Of a stretch of 6,197 nt of DNA, positions 1 through 5,451 are shown piece by piece. Numbering within the stretch: position 1 is the stretch's first letter; each line of letters begins with the position of its first letter. The stretch comes from UBA12276 sp041476285 (GTDB lineage: Archaea; Micrarchaeota; Micrarchaeia; Micrarchaeales; Micrarchaeaceae), in assembly GCA_041476285.1 (NCBI GenBank), contig JBGOTD010000046.1:1-6197 (forward strand), in the 5' to 3' direction. The translations under genes and the position numbers were made by a program. The notes under the pieces were generated by a model. The model was not told the origin of the DNA, did not search any database, and worked only from the letters and a program-made list of their open reading frames with translations.

Positions 1-85
1 ATCTACAGATAACTAAGACTTTCTTAAAGAAATATGCAATGAAGAATGTAAAACGTCAAAAATGACTTTATTTCTATGCTTTTAG

Positions 86-328
86 CTACTTATCTACAGT
101 CCACAATCCTACCATTCCCTTAAAGAACGTGTCTGCGTCTCTATAAGCCTTTAATGCCTTCTCAGCCTTAGCATCCCTAGCTTGAGCCAATTTCTCTATA
201 TTAGCAACATCTGCGTGCTTGTAGGCCTTTAGCCATAGCTTATGTTGCTGATATAGCTCCCTAAAGGCTCTTTTTGCAATTATAGCCTTCAATCTCATAT
301 ATTTGTCCACTTTCGGTGTCTCTACCAT
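86..328 (-). CDS. Small basic helical hypothetical protein (80 aa)
   Basis: I do not recognise this protein. It is Lys/Ala-rich and basic, and residues 10-70 look almost wholly helical, with a charged, coiled-coil-like stretch around residues 42-66 (EKLAQARDAKAEKALKAYRD). There is no signal peptide, membrane segment, cysteine or obvious catalytic motif. Aromatic residues (Tyr, Trp, Phe) are spread through it, which argues against a random frame. Codon use (ATA, AGG, AAG, GCT) resembles the other genes. The ATG start is preceded by AGGCGAT at about eight bases, a weak Shine-Dalgarno match. It reads away from the damaged junction at 366-432, so it could be cargo or debris of whatever truncated the neighbouring gene, or an ordinary small gene. 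A nucleic-acid-binding role would fit its charge, but nothing in the sequence demonstrates one. Confidence 0.5.
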   Translation of the reverse strand: MVETPKVDKYMRLKAIIAKRAFRELYQQHKLWLKAYKHADVANIEKLAQARDAKAEKALKAYRDADTFFKGMVGLWTVDK

Positions 329-365
329 AAAATCGCCTATCCTAACTCGAAAGTAAGGTTAATAG

Positions 366-390
366 AATTAGAGCTAATTTTTGGATTAGC
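366..390. repeat. Nested inverted repeats at gene-break junction
   Basis: Two overlapping dyads are visible. AATTAGAGCTAATT (366-379) is a 6-bp palindrome with a two-base centre. GCTAAT (373-378) pairs with ATTAGC (385-390) around the loop TTTTGG. They sit directly beside the tandem repeats at 392-429 and the abrupt end of the epimerase fragment. They could be a weak terminator for that fragment or the end of a lost mobile element. Confidence 0.4.
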
Positions 391-391
391 G

Positions 392-429
392 GACTTTACG
401 AACAGATTTAAGACTTTACGGACAGAATT
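392..429 (+). repeat. Two 18-bp tandem direct repeats, period 20 bp
   Basis: GACTTTACGAACAGATTT (392-409) is repeated as GACTTTACGGACAGAATT (412-429), with 16 of 18 bases identical and a 20-base period, close to two helical turns. The pair lies immediately past the premature stop of the truncated epimerase gene (433-435). Tandem sites of this kind occur as transposase or regulator binding sites. One unit resembles a unit of the repeat element at 5452-5527. Confidence 0.6.
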
Positions 430-432
430 GTA

Positions 433-702
433 CTATATAAACAAGGCTTCAATCGCGCTCATAGAATCTGATTCGCATGATTTGGAACTTGCATTTGCTG
501 CTGCATGTATTATGACATTCGGCTTGCATGACTTCACCAAATCATTTACATCGCCGCTGTTGGTGATATCAAGTTTTTCGAATTCCTCAGACAACTGCTT
601 GGTCTTGTATGTTCCCAGAACCCTGAAGTCTTTCGAAAGGTCAAGATATAATCTTGCGCCAACATAGCCGCTTGCACCTGTAATGATTATGTCAGCATTC
701 AT
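433..702 (-). pseudogene. Truncated NAD(P)-dependent epimerase / dTDP-4-dehydrorhamnose reductase-like N-terminal fragment
   Basis: The 89-residue product starts with a beta strand and a Rossmann dinucleotide-binding motif, GASGYVG at residues 9-15. LDIT follows near residue 45 and VIIHAAA near 63-69, the layout of extended short-chain dehydrogenases, most like RmlD. Family members run to about 280-300 residues. This frame stops after SMSAIEA, just where an Asn normally follows, so the catalytic YxxxK and the whole sugar-binding half are missing. The break coincides with the tandem repeats at 392-429, suggesting an insertion, deletion or rearrangement rather than a point mutation. The ATG has a TATA-like box about 25 bases upstream, so the fragment may still be transcribed, leaderless. 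The full gene presumably acted on a nucleotide sugar. It could instead be expressed as a short Rossmann protein, but loss of function is more likely. Confidence 0.7.
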
Positions 703-720
703 ATGTACCGCATTTGATTA

Positions 721-734
721 ATTTTTAAATATAT
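721..734 (-). promoter_or_regulatory. TATA-like box for the truncated epimerase gene
   Basis: Read on the minus strand this is ATATATTTAAAAAT, centred about 25 bases upstream of the ATG at 702. That spacing places the transcript start at or next to the ATG, as in archaeal leaderless genes. The sequence is A/T-symmetric and could also contribute to the divergent gene to the right. Confidence 0.45.
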
Positions 735-744
735 GGCTTATATG

Positions 745-768
745 AATATAAATACCAATTGATATATG
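745..768 (+). promoter_or_regulatory. TATA-like region for 6-phosphogluconate dehydrogenase
   Basis: AATATAAATA (745-754) would set a transcript start near 775, giving a leader of about 14 bases. TATATG (763-768) would set it at about the ATG at 789. No Shine-Dalgarno sequence precedes the ATG, which favours a leaderless or nearly leaderless transcript. The two options cannot be separated by eye. Confidence 0.4.
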
Positions 769-788
769 TCTATAATTCTGTGGGTTCT

Positions 789-1700
789 ATGGAAAAAGAG
801 ATAGGTCTAATTGGTCTAGGGAAGATGGGCAAGAATCTTGCCCAGAACTTGATGCGCAATGGTTACAGGGTAGTTGCATACAACCGTTCGCCGGGTCCGC
901 TTGAAGAAGTTGGTTCCAAAGGTGCAACAAAGGCTTATTCTGTAGATGAGCTTGTGGGCAAGCTGAAGCCGAAGCGCATAGTTTGGGTAATGCTGACTGC
1001 CGGTGAACCTACTATAAACATGATAAACCAGTTGGCTGACAAACTGAACAAGGACGACATTGTAATAGACGGTTCAAATTCCCATTATAAGGACTCAGTA
1101 AAGATGTGTGAATTGCTGACCAGCAAAGGGATAAAGATGCTTGATGCCGGTTGCAGTGGCGGACCTTCTGGCGCATTGAACGGATTGTCAACAATGGTAG
1201 GCGGCGATGCTGATGCTTGTAAGGAGGTTGAGCAGCTGTTTAGGGATGTAAGCGTAAAGAACGGTTACTTATACATAGGCGACGCTGGCTCGGGACATTT
1301 TGTAAAGATGGTGCATAATGCAATAGAATATGGTATGATGCAGGCTATTGCCGAGGGGCTTGAGCTCATAGAGGTCGGTCCTTACAAGGATCTTAACCTT
1401 GCAGCAATATGCGACCTCTGGAACAATGGCTCCGTAGTGCGCGGCTATCTTATAGAGCTTGCAACAAGGGCCTTGAAAAAGGATCGTCATCTTTCAGCAA
1501 TAGAGCCTTATGTTGAGGATACCGGAGAGGGTCGCTGGTCAATACAGGCAGCAATAGACCATGATGTTCCTTTTTCAGTTATATCCCAATCGTTGTACGA
1601 AAGGTTCAGATCGCGATCAAAGATACATTTCGGCAACCGAATGCTTGCTGCATTGAGGCATGAGTTTGGCGGACATGACGTAAAGAAGGCAGAGGAATGA
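789..1700 (+). CDS. gnd: 6-phosphogluconate dehydrogenase, decarboxylating, short form (303 aa)
   Basis: This enzyme oxidatively decarboxylates 6-phosphogluconate to ribulose 5-phosphate in the cytoplasm, making NAD(P)H and pentose precursors. The N-terminal Rossmann domain has GLGKMG at residues 9-14. NRS at 32-34, after the second strand, is the motif of NADP-using family members, so NADP is the likely cofactor. GCSGGPSGA (121-129) binds substrate. GHFVKMVHNAIEYG (169-182) carries the expected catalytic Lys173 and Glu180, with His176 and Asn177. DTGEGRW (244-250) is the conserved C-terminal signature. At 303 residues it belongs to the short (YqeC/GntZ-like) class, against about 470 for the classical form. 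I chose the ATG at 789; an in-frame TTG at 759 would add ten residues before the Rossmann strand and falls within the predicted promoter. No other pentose phosphate gene is visible nearby. Confidence 0.93.
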   Translation: MEKEIGLIGLGKMGKNLAQNLMRNGYRVVAYNRSPGPLEEVGSKGATKAYSVDELVGKLKPKRIVWVMLTAGEPTINMINQLADKLNKDDIVIDGSNSHYKDSVKMCELLTSKGIKMLDAGCSGGPSGALNGLSTMVGGDADACKEVEQLFRDVSVKNGYLYIGDAGSGHFVKMVHNAIEYGMMQAIAEGLELIEVGPYKDLNLAAICDLWNNGSVVRGYLIELATRALKKDRHLSAIEPYVEDTGEGRWSIQAAIDHDVPFSVISQSLYERFRSRSKIHFGNRMLAALRHEFGGHDVKKAEE

Positions 1701-1708
1701 AACATGTA

Positions 1709-1720
1709 TTTATATATTTT
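1709..1720 (+). promoter_or_regulatory. TATA box for the cysteine-rich secreted protein
   Basis: TTTATATATTTT is the clearest archaeal-type TATA box in the window. Its centre, near 1713, predicts a transcript start near 1739, some 11 bases before the ATG at 1750. It lies only nine bases after the stop of the upstream gene, so the small gene has its own promoter rather than relying on read-through. Confidence 0.6.
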
Positions 1721-1740
1721 TGTGTTAAAATAGAACAAAA

Positions 1741-1745
1741 GGTGA
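1741..1745 (+). promoter_or_regulatory. Ribosome binding site GGTGA
   Basis: GGTGA ends four bases before the ATG at 1750 and matches the anti-Shine-Dalgarno end of archaeal 16S rRNA. It is the best ribosome site in the window and supports the chosen start of the small secreted protein. Confidence 0.6.
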
Positions 1746-1749
1746 AAAT

Positions 1750-2064
1750 ATGAAAATAAGAAATGTACTGTTAGCTTCGTTTGCGTTGCTATTTGTAGCA
1801 TTATTTGCAGCCTCTGCTGCCATAAATGCAGCAGCTGTGTCACAGTCATCTGCGCAGAAAACCTGTCCGATATTTTATTATTATAACGCTACGGCAAAAA
1901 CATGCCAACCTCAGACACTCTCTTCGGCATGTCTTCCAAACTCGCCAAATTCCCCGATAAACTATCTTTGTCAGACAATAAGTGCAAGCGTATGTCCAAC
2001 AGGATACACGTTTAACAGCACTACAAGCCAGTGCCTGATAAACAATGGCAAGTACCACAAATAA
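1750..2064 (+). CDS. Small secreted cysteine-rich protein with three CX12C pairs (104 aa)
   Basis: I do not recognise a named family. Residues 1-28 form a signal peptide or membrane anchor: MKIRN, then a hydrophobic run, then an Ala-rich stretch with plausible cleavage sites. The remaining 75 or so residues are polar and hold six cysteines at 39, 52, 61, 74, 82 and 95. They fall into three pairs with identical 13-residue spacing. Pairs one and three share a fuller motif, CPxxYx(Y/F)NxTxxxC, including the N-glycosylation sequons NAT (46-48) and NST (89-91). This suggests a small disulfide-stabilised surface or exported protein, perhaps glycosylated and involved in cell-cell contact. The role is inference only. 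It has its own TATA box and a GGTGA ribosome site four bases before the ATG, so it is very likely a real, separately expressed gene. Confidence 0.8.
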   Translation: MKIRNVLLASFALLFVALFAASAAINAAAVSQSSAQKTCPIFYYYNATAKTCQPQTLSSACLPNSPNSPINYLCQTISASVCPTGYTFNSTTSQCLINNGKYHK

Positions 2065-2094
2065 TGCACTTGCAACAGTTAATAAGAAAGTTTT

Positions 2095-2128
2095 GCCCTT
2101 TAATTATTTTGGGCTTGCATTTTGCAAG
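2095..2128. terminator. Hairpin-rich intergenic terminator between convergent genes
   Basis: The 70-base gap between two convergent genes contains a GCCC/GGGC dyad (2095-2098 with 2111-2114) enclosing an A/T-rich loop. A perfect CTTGCA-TTT-TGCAAG hairpin follows at 2114-2128. T-runs (TTTT at 2091-2094 and 2107-2110, plus the hairpin's own T-rich loop) could end plus-strand transcription. The hairpins would also form in minus-strand RNA. Bidirectional termination is inferred from position and structure. Confidence 0.4.
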
Positions 2129-2134
2129 ATATAA

Positions 2135-3409
2135 TCAGTTTACTGCTTTTGCTTCTTTTTTCGAATAGTGTGTCTTGACATACTGCTCAAGGTGCACCTT
2201 GAATTCCTTTGGAGCGTCTGATGCTTTTACAGATGCGACCTGTTTTCCGTCCTCGTAAATCAGGCATGATGGGTTTTCCCCTGTTCCTGGCAGTGATATT
2301 CCTATGTTCGCCCTTTTGCTTTCTCCGGGTCCGTTGACTACGCAGCCCATAACCGCGACTTTCATTTCCTCTACTCCGGAATAGCCCGCACTTTTCCATT
2401 CAGACATGTGTTCCTGCAAATATCCGGTGAGGTCCTGCGCCATTTCTTGGAATACTGTTGATGTTGTTCTTCCACATCCTGGGCAGCTTGACACCAACGG
2501 TGAGAAATGCCTTATGTCCAATGATTGTAGTATATGTCTGCATGCAGTTACCTCTTCCGTTCTACTTGAGTTCGGCAATGGAGTCAATGATACCCTTATT
2601 GTATCGCCTATCCCTTGAGTTAATAGCAATGATAATGCTGCAGCAGATGCTGCAATGCCCTTACTTCCTAGTCCTGCTTCAGTAAGGCCAACATGTAATG
2701 GTTGTTCTATCTTTTCGGCAAGCATCTGATATGCCCGGACCATCTGTGGCACCTCCGATATCTTTGTGCTTACTATTATTTTGTTTGGTTCAACCCCGTA
2801 TTCAATTGCCTTTTTTACTGATTGCACCGCGCTTTCCACTACTGCATCTACAGTTATGTCTTCGGCATTCTTCGGAGTCTTGCTTCTTGAATTGTCGTCC
2901 ATAAGCTTCGTGAGTACTATCTGGTCAAGAGATCCCCAGTTTACTCCGATTCTTACGGGCTTTTCGTAATCCTTCGCAACATCAAGTATTGCCTTGAAGT
3001 TGTCATCATGCTTTTCCCCGAATCCTACATTTCCGGGATTTATCCTATACTTGTCAAGCGCATCAGCACACTCGGGAACCTCCTTCAGCAATTGATGGCC
3101 GTTGTAATGGAAGTCGCCTATCAGCGGTATGTTGTATCCAAGGTCGTCAAGCGCCTTCCTGATGGTCTTCACTGCCCTTGCCATCTTGACATTTTGGACT
3201 GTGAATCTAACAAGCTCTGACCCTGCCTTGTGTAGTTCTATTATCTGTGCTACAGTTGCATTTATCTCGCTGGTATCGGTATTCGTCATGCTCTGTACAG
3301 CAACAGGATAATCAGAACCTATGTAGATGTCTCTTACTCTCACCTGCAGGCTCTTCCTTCTTGGAGCCCAGTTTGAACCCTTTGACATTTGCAATATCAA
3401 TTCAATCAC
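2135..3409 (-). CDS. ispG: IspG: 4-hydroxy-3-methylbut-2-enyl diphosphate synthase, long proteobacterial type (424 aa)
   Basis: IspG (GcpE) converts 2-C-methylerythritol 2,4-cyclodiphosphate to HMBPP, the penultimate MEP-pathway step, using a [4Fe-4S] cluster and ferredoxin or flavodoxin electrons. An N-terminal TIM-barrel region includes VAVQSMTNTDT (36-46), GDFHYNGH (98-105), KYRINPGNVGFGEK (120-133) and GLTEAGLGSKG (241-251). The C-terminal cluster domain holds all ligands: Cys309 and Cys312 in CPGCGR, Cys356 and Glu363 in GCVVNGPGE. The GDFHYNGH and SLPGTGENP segments and the insertion around 170-190 match the alpha/betaproteobacterial form rather than the short E. coli-like form, suggesting transfer from bacteria. 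The GTG start overlaps the ispH stop (GTGA), implying translational coupling. An ATG at 3388 would give a product seven residues shorter and is equally possible. The frame is intact and last in the operon. Confidence 0.95.
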   Translation of the reverse strand: MIELILQMSKGSNWAPRRKSLQVRVRDIYIGSDYPVAVQSMTNTDTSEINATVAQIIELHKAGSELVRFTVQNVKMARAVKTIRKALDDLGYNIPLIGDFHYNGHQLLKEVPECADALDKYRINPGNVGFGEKHDDNFKAILDVAKDYEKPVRIGVNWGSLDQIVLTKLMDDNSRSKTPKNAEDITVDAVVESAVQSVKKAIEYGVEPNKIIVSTKISEVPQMVRAYQMLAEKIEQPLHVGLTEAGLGSKGIAASAAALSLLLTQGIGDTIRVSLTPLPNSSRTEEVTACRHILQSLDIRHFSPLVSSCPGCGRTTSTVFQEMAQDLTGYLQEHMSEWKSAGYSGVEEMKVAVMGCVVNGPGESKRANIGISLPGTGENPSCLIYEDGKQVASVKASDAPKEFKVHLEQYVKTHYSKKEAKAVN

Positions 3410-4350
3410 TTATTTTTTTCTACCCTGTAAAGTTCGTATGGCATTGTGAATTTCATGTTCTCGTTTATTACATCCAGATTTTCTATCTGCGCGCCATTCG
3501 CCTTGAAATGTGATGCCATTTCCTGCACTATGTGCTCCGGTGCGCTTGCGCCGGCAGATATTCCGAGTATCTTCTTTCCGTTTAGCCATTCTGTTTTTAT
3601 CTCGTCCATGTTGTCTATCAGATAGGCATCAACACCCAACATTCGTACGGTGTCTACCAGTCTGTTTGAGTTTGATGAGTTCTTGCTTCCAACAACAAGT
3701 ATTATGTCGCATTTCTTTGCAGCCTGCTTTATTGCTGCCTGCCTGTTTGTAGTTGCATAGCATATGTCGTCTGATGGCGGTGCCTTTATTGCTGGAAATC
3801 TTTTCTTCAGTGCAGATATTACCTCCTTGCATTCATCTACAGACAGTGTTGTTTGTGTAAGGTAAACTAAATTCTCCGGGTTCTTCACGTTTGCGCGTTC
3901 TGCCTCTTCCGGAGTTTCAACTATCTGCGTTATGTCCGGCCTTATTCCCATGACGCCGACAGCCTCAGGATGTCCCCTGTGGCCTATGTATATTATCTCC
4001 TTGCCGTCTCTTGCAAATCTCTCCACTTCTATGTGTATCTTTGTAACAAGCGGGCATGTCGCGTCTATCGCTGACAATTTTCTTGCCTTTGCCTGTTCCC
4101 TTACCTCTGGGGCGATTCCGTGAGCTGAGAATATGCATATGCTCCCTTCAGGTATCTCTGAGACTTCCTCAACGAATATTGCGCCCTTCGCCCTCAATTC
4201 ATCGCACACGGTCTTGTTGTGGACTATCTCGTGCTTTACATAAATCGGCGCTCCGAATATCCTTAGTGCCTCTTCTACGGTGTTGATTGCTCTGTCCACC
4301 CCAGCGCAAAATCCCCTTGGGCGGATCAGCAGCACTTTTTCAATAGCCAA
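3406..4350 (-). CDS. ispH: IspH: 4-hydroxy-3-methylbut-2-enyl diphosphate reductase (314 aa)
   Basis: IspH (LytB) reduces HMBPP to IPP and DMAPP, the last MEP step, with a [4Fe-4S] cluster. All three cluster cysteines are present: Cys15 in PRGFCAGVDRA, Cys99 in DATCPLV and Cys197 in DICYATTNRQ. Substrate-site residues are conserved: His40 (VKHEIVHN), His77 (SAHG), His127 and Glu129 (GHPEA), Thr168 (TQTTLS), Ser225/Asn227 (GSKNSSNSNR) and Ser269 (GASAPE). Length is normal and there is no frameshift. No Met codon is available near the start. I use the TTG at 4350, preceded by GGGAGA about seven bases upstream inside the end of the yjbQ-like gene. A GTG five codons later is the alternative. One base separates it from yjbQ-like 1, and it overlaps ispG by four bases, so it is mid-operon. 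Its presence in an archaeal context is the oddity. Confidence 0.95.
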   Translation of the reverse strand: MAIEKVLLIRPRGFCAGVDRAINTVEEALRIFGAPIYVKHEIVHNKTVCDELRAKGAIFVEEVSEIPEGSICIFSAHGIAPEVREQAKARKLSAIDATCPLVTKIHIEVERFARDGKEIIYIGHRGHPEAVGVMGIRPDITQIVETPEEAERANVKNPENLVYLTQTTLSVDECKEVISALKKRFPAIKAPPSDDICYATTNRQAAIKQAAKKCDIILVVGSKNSSNSNRLVDTVRMLGVDAYLIDNMDEIKTEWLNGKKILGISAGASAPEHIVQEMASHFKANGAQIENLDVINENMKFTMPYELYRVEKNK

Positions 4351-4351
4351 C

Positions 4352-4795
4352 TCATTCTCCCATTAACTGTACTATTACCTTTCTCTTCCTTTTTATGTGG
4401 TCGAAGTCCATCAGCACTATGTCCTGGTCCCTGTCCATCATCAATCTGCCGTCCTTCAATGGCAGTGTGATGCTCGGTCCTATTATTGCTGATCTTACAT
4501 GGCTAAAACCATTGGTGTCGCCCCCTGTGCCGTACATGTCCCCGCATGTTTTGTGGTGTTCGTAATCAGCATCTGTTGGTGCTAATTTTTCTAGTATGTC
4601 CTGCATCTCCTTTATGCTTCTTGGCTCATGCTTCATCGTGCTTATGCTTGCTGTGGAACACCCTATGAACACTGTTGCCAGGCCGTTCCTTATGTGCGAC
4701 TCCTTTATTGATTTCTCAACATTCGGAGTTATGTCCAAGATATACAAATCCTCGACTGGCTTCTCGAAATATAGTTCTATTGTTCTTACGGTCAT
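4352..4795 (-). CDS. YjbQ/UPF0047-like protein, paralogue 1 (147 aa)
   Basis: This belongs to the YjbQ (UPF0047) family, some members of which have thiamine-phosphate synthase activity; the main cellular role is unsettled. It aligns from its first residue with paralogue 2 (MTVRTIELYF, LDIT). It keeps several archaeal-subfamily landmarks: GCSTASIST (45-53), YEHH (78-81), NGFSHVRSAIIGPSITLP (95-112), DGRLMM and the C-terminal VIVQLMGE. It departs at two places. The usual LGTWQ is replaced by MDRDQ (120-124), losing the Trp, and the usual E-x-EPG is KHEPR (55-59). An insertion with two Cys-free Gly-rich turns (88-93) precedes NG. The ATG start lies 11 bases after paralogue 2 and the stop is one base before ispH, so it is an operon member. 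The motif losses suggest altered activity or a need for a partner subunit. Confidence 0.85.
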   Translation of the reverse strand: MTVRTIELYFEKPVEDLYILDITPNVEKSIKESHIRNGLATVFIGCSTASISTMKHEPRSIKEMQDILEKLAPTDADYEHHKTCGDMYGTGGDTNGFSHVRSAIIGPSITLPLKDGRLMMDRDQDIVLMDFDHIKRKRKVIVQLMGE

Positions 4796-4806
4796 GAAAT
4801 CAATCT

Positions 4807-5217
4807 TTATTCTCCAATTATCTGGACTACTATTTTCTTTTTGTTCTCCGTTCCGTCAAAGTCTATCATGACTATTTCCTGCCACTTGCCTATCATTATC
4901 CTGTTGTCCCTGAACGGTATTGTTATACCCGGACCTACAAGCGCCGGCCTTACATCAGCAATCTCGTTGCTCCTGCTGCCTTTTTTCTGGCCGTTGGATG
5001 GTGCAAACCTCTCAAAAGCATCGGTAACGTCCTTTATGGTACCTGGTTCGAATTCCATCGTTGTTATACACACATTCGGGTTTTCGCTGTGTATTGTCGC
5101 TATACCGCTGTTCATCTTGGAGTCTACTATGGAGTGCTCTACCTGACGGGTAATATCAAGCAATCCAATCCCGTCGTGCTCCTTCTTGAAGTACAATTCT
5201 ACAGTTTTTATGTCCAC
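4807..5217 (-). CDS. YjbQ/UPF0047-like protein, paralogue 2 (136 aa; longer start possible)
   Basis: This is a second YjbQ-family protein, first in the operon. It keeps TTMEFEPG (52-59) and IMIGKWQEIVMIDFD (107-121), the E-x-EPG and LGxWQ landmarks that paralogue 1 has lost. It lacks the STA loop (ENPNVCITT here), the Tyr-x-His-His segment, and the His of SHVR (ADVRPALVGPGITIP). A Lys/Ser-rich linker (76-83) replaces the YEHH-to-NG region. I use the GTG at 5217 because it matches the paralogue's first residue and has GGTG five bases upstream. An in-frame GTG at 5277 would add 20 residues (NPYHSFKTSSDVYYYG) unlike the family, but a strong TATA box about 45 bases upstream of that codon keeps it possible. 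With key residues gone, a homomeric enzyme is doubtful; function is unknown. Confidence 0.82.
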   Translation of the reverse strand: MDIKTVELYFKKEHDGIGLLDITRQVEHSIVDSKMNSGIATIHSENPNVCITTMEFEPGTIKDVTDAFERFAPSNGQKKGSRSNEIADVRPALVGPGITIPFRDNRIMIGKWQEIVMIDFDGTENKKKIVVQIIGE

Positions 5218-5315
5218 ATTGACACCGTAGTAATAAACGTCTGAACTTGTTTTAAAGCTATGGTATGGGTTCGTCACAAGACGTAAATTATGGGCCTTTG
5301 CGTCAAATCATAATT

Positions 5316-5328
5316 CAATATATAATTA
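5316..5328 (-). promoter_or_regulatory. TATA box for the yjbQ-yjbQ-ispH-ispG operon
   Basis: The minus-strand sequence TAATTATATATTG predicts a transcript start near 5296. That leaves about 19 bases before the GTG at 5277 or about 79 before the GTG at 5217. A weaker box, CTTTAAAAC at 5249-5257, would start transcription near 5227 and suit only the shorter protein. No promoter is evident within the tightly packed operon itself. Confidence 0.5.
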
Positions 5329-5451
5329 GATGACTTCGTGTAATAACTTTCAGACTTTTGCCTTTTCCCGTTTTGGAGTAGTAGCTTTTATCAGCACTTC
5401 CTTTTTCAGGACCTTAATACTCGTGCCTGCTTGACCGTTCGGCCAGCAATC

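Noticed and set aside
1..85. Palindrome TTTCTTAAAGAAA at 20-32 as a regulatory site
   Set aside because: It is a short A/T-rich dyad at the window edge with no gene placed to be controlled by it; chance is a sufficient explanation.
428..667. Plus-strand frame of 79 codons over the epimerase fragment
   Set aside because: It is antisense to a frame with a clear Rossmann motif and shows no family features of its own.
759..788. TTG start ten codons upstream for 6-phosphogluconate dehydrogenase
   Set aside because: The added residues precede the normal Rossmann start, there is no ribosome site, and the stretch overlaps the predicted TATA region. The ATG at 789 fits the family.
3629..3832. Minus-strand frame of 67 codons inside ispH
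   Set aside because: It overlaps the invariant Cys197 and SSNSNR region of ispH in another frame, so it is a shadow.
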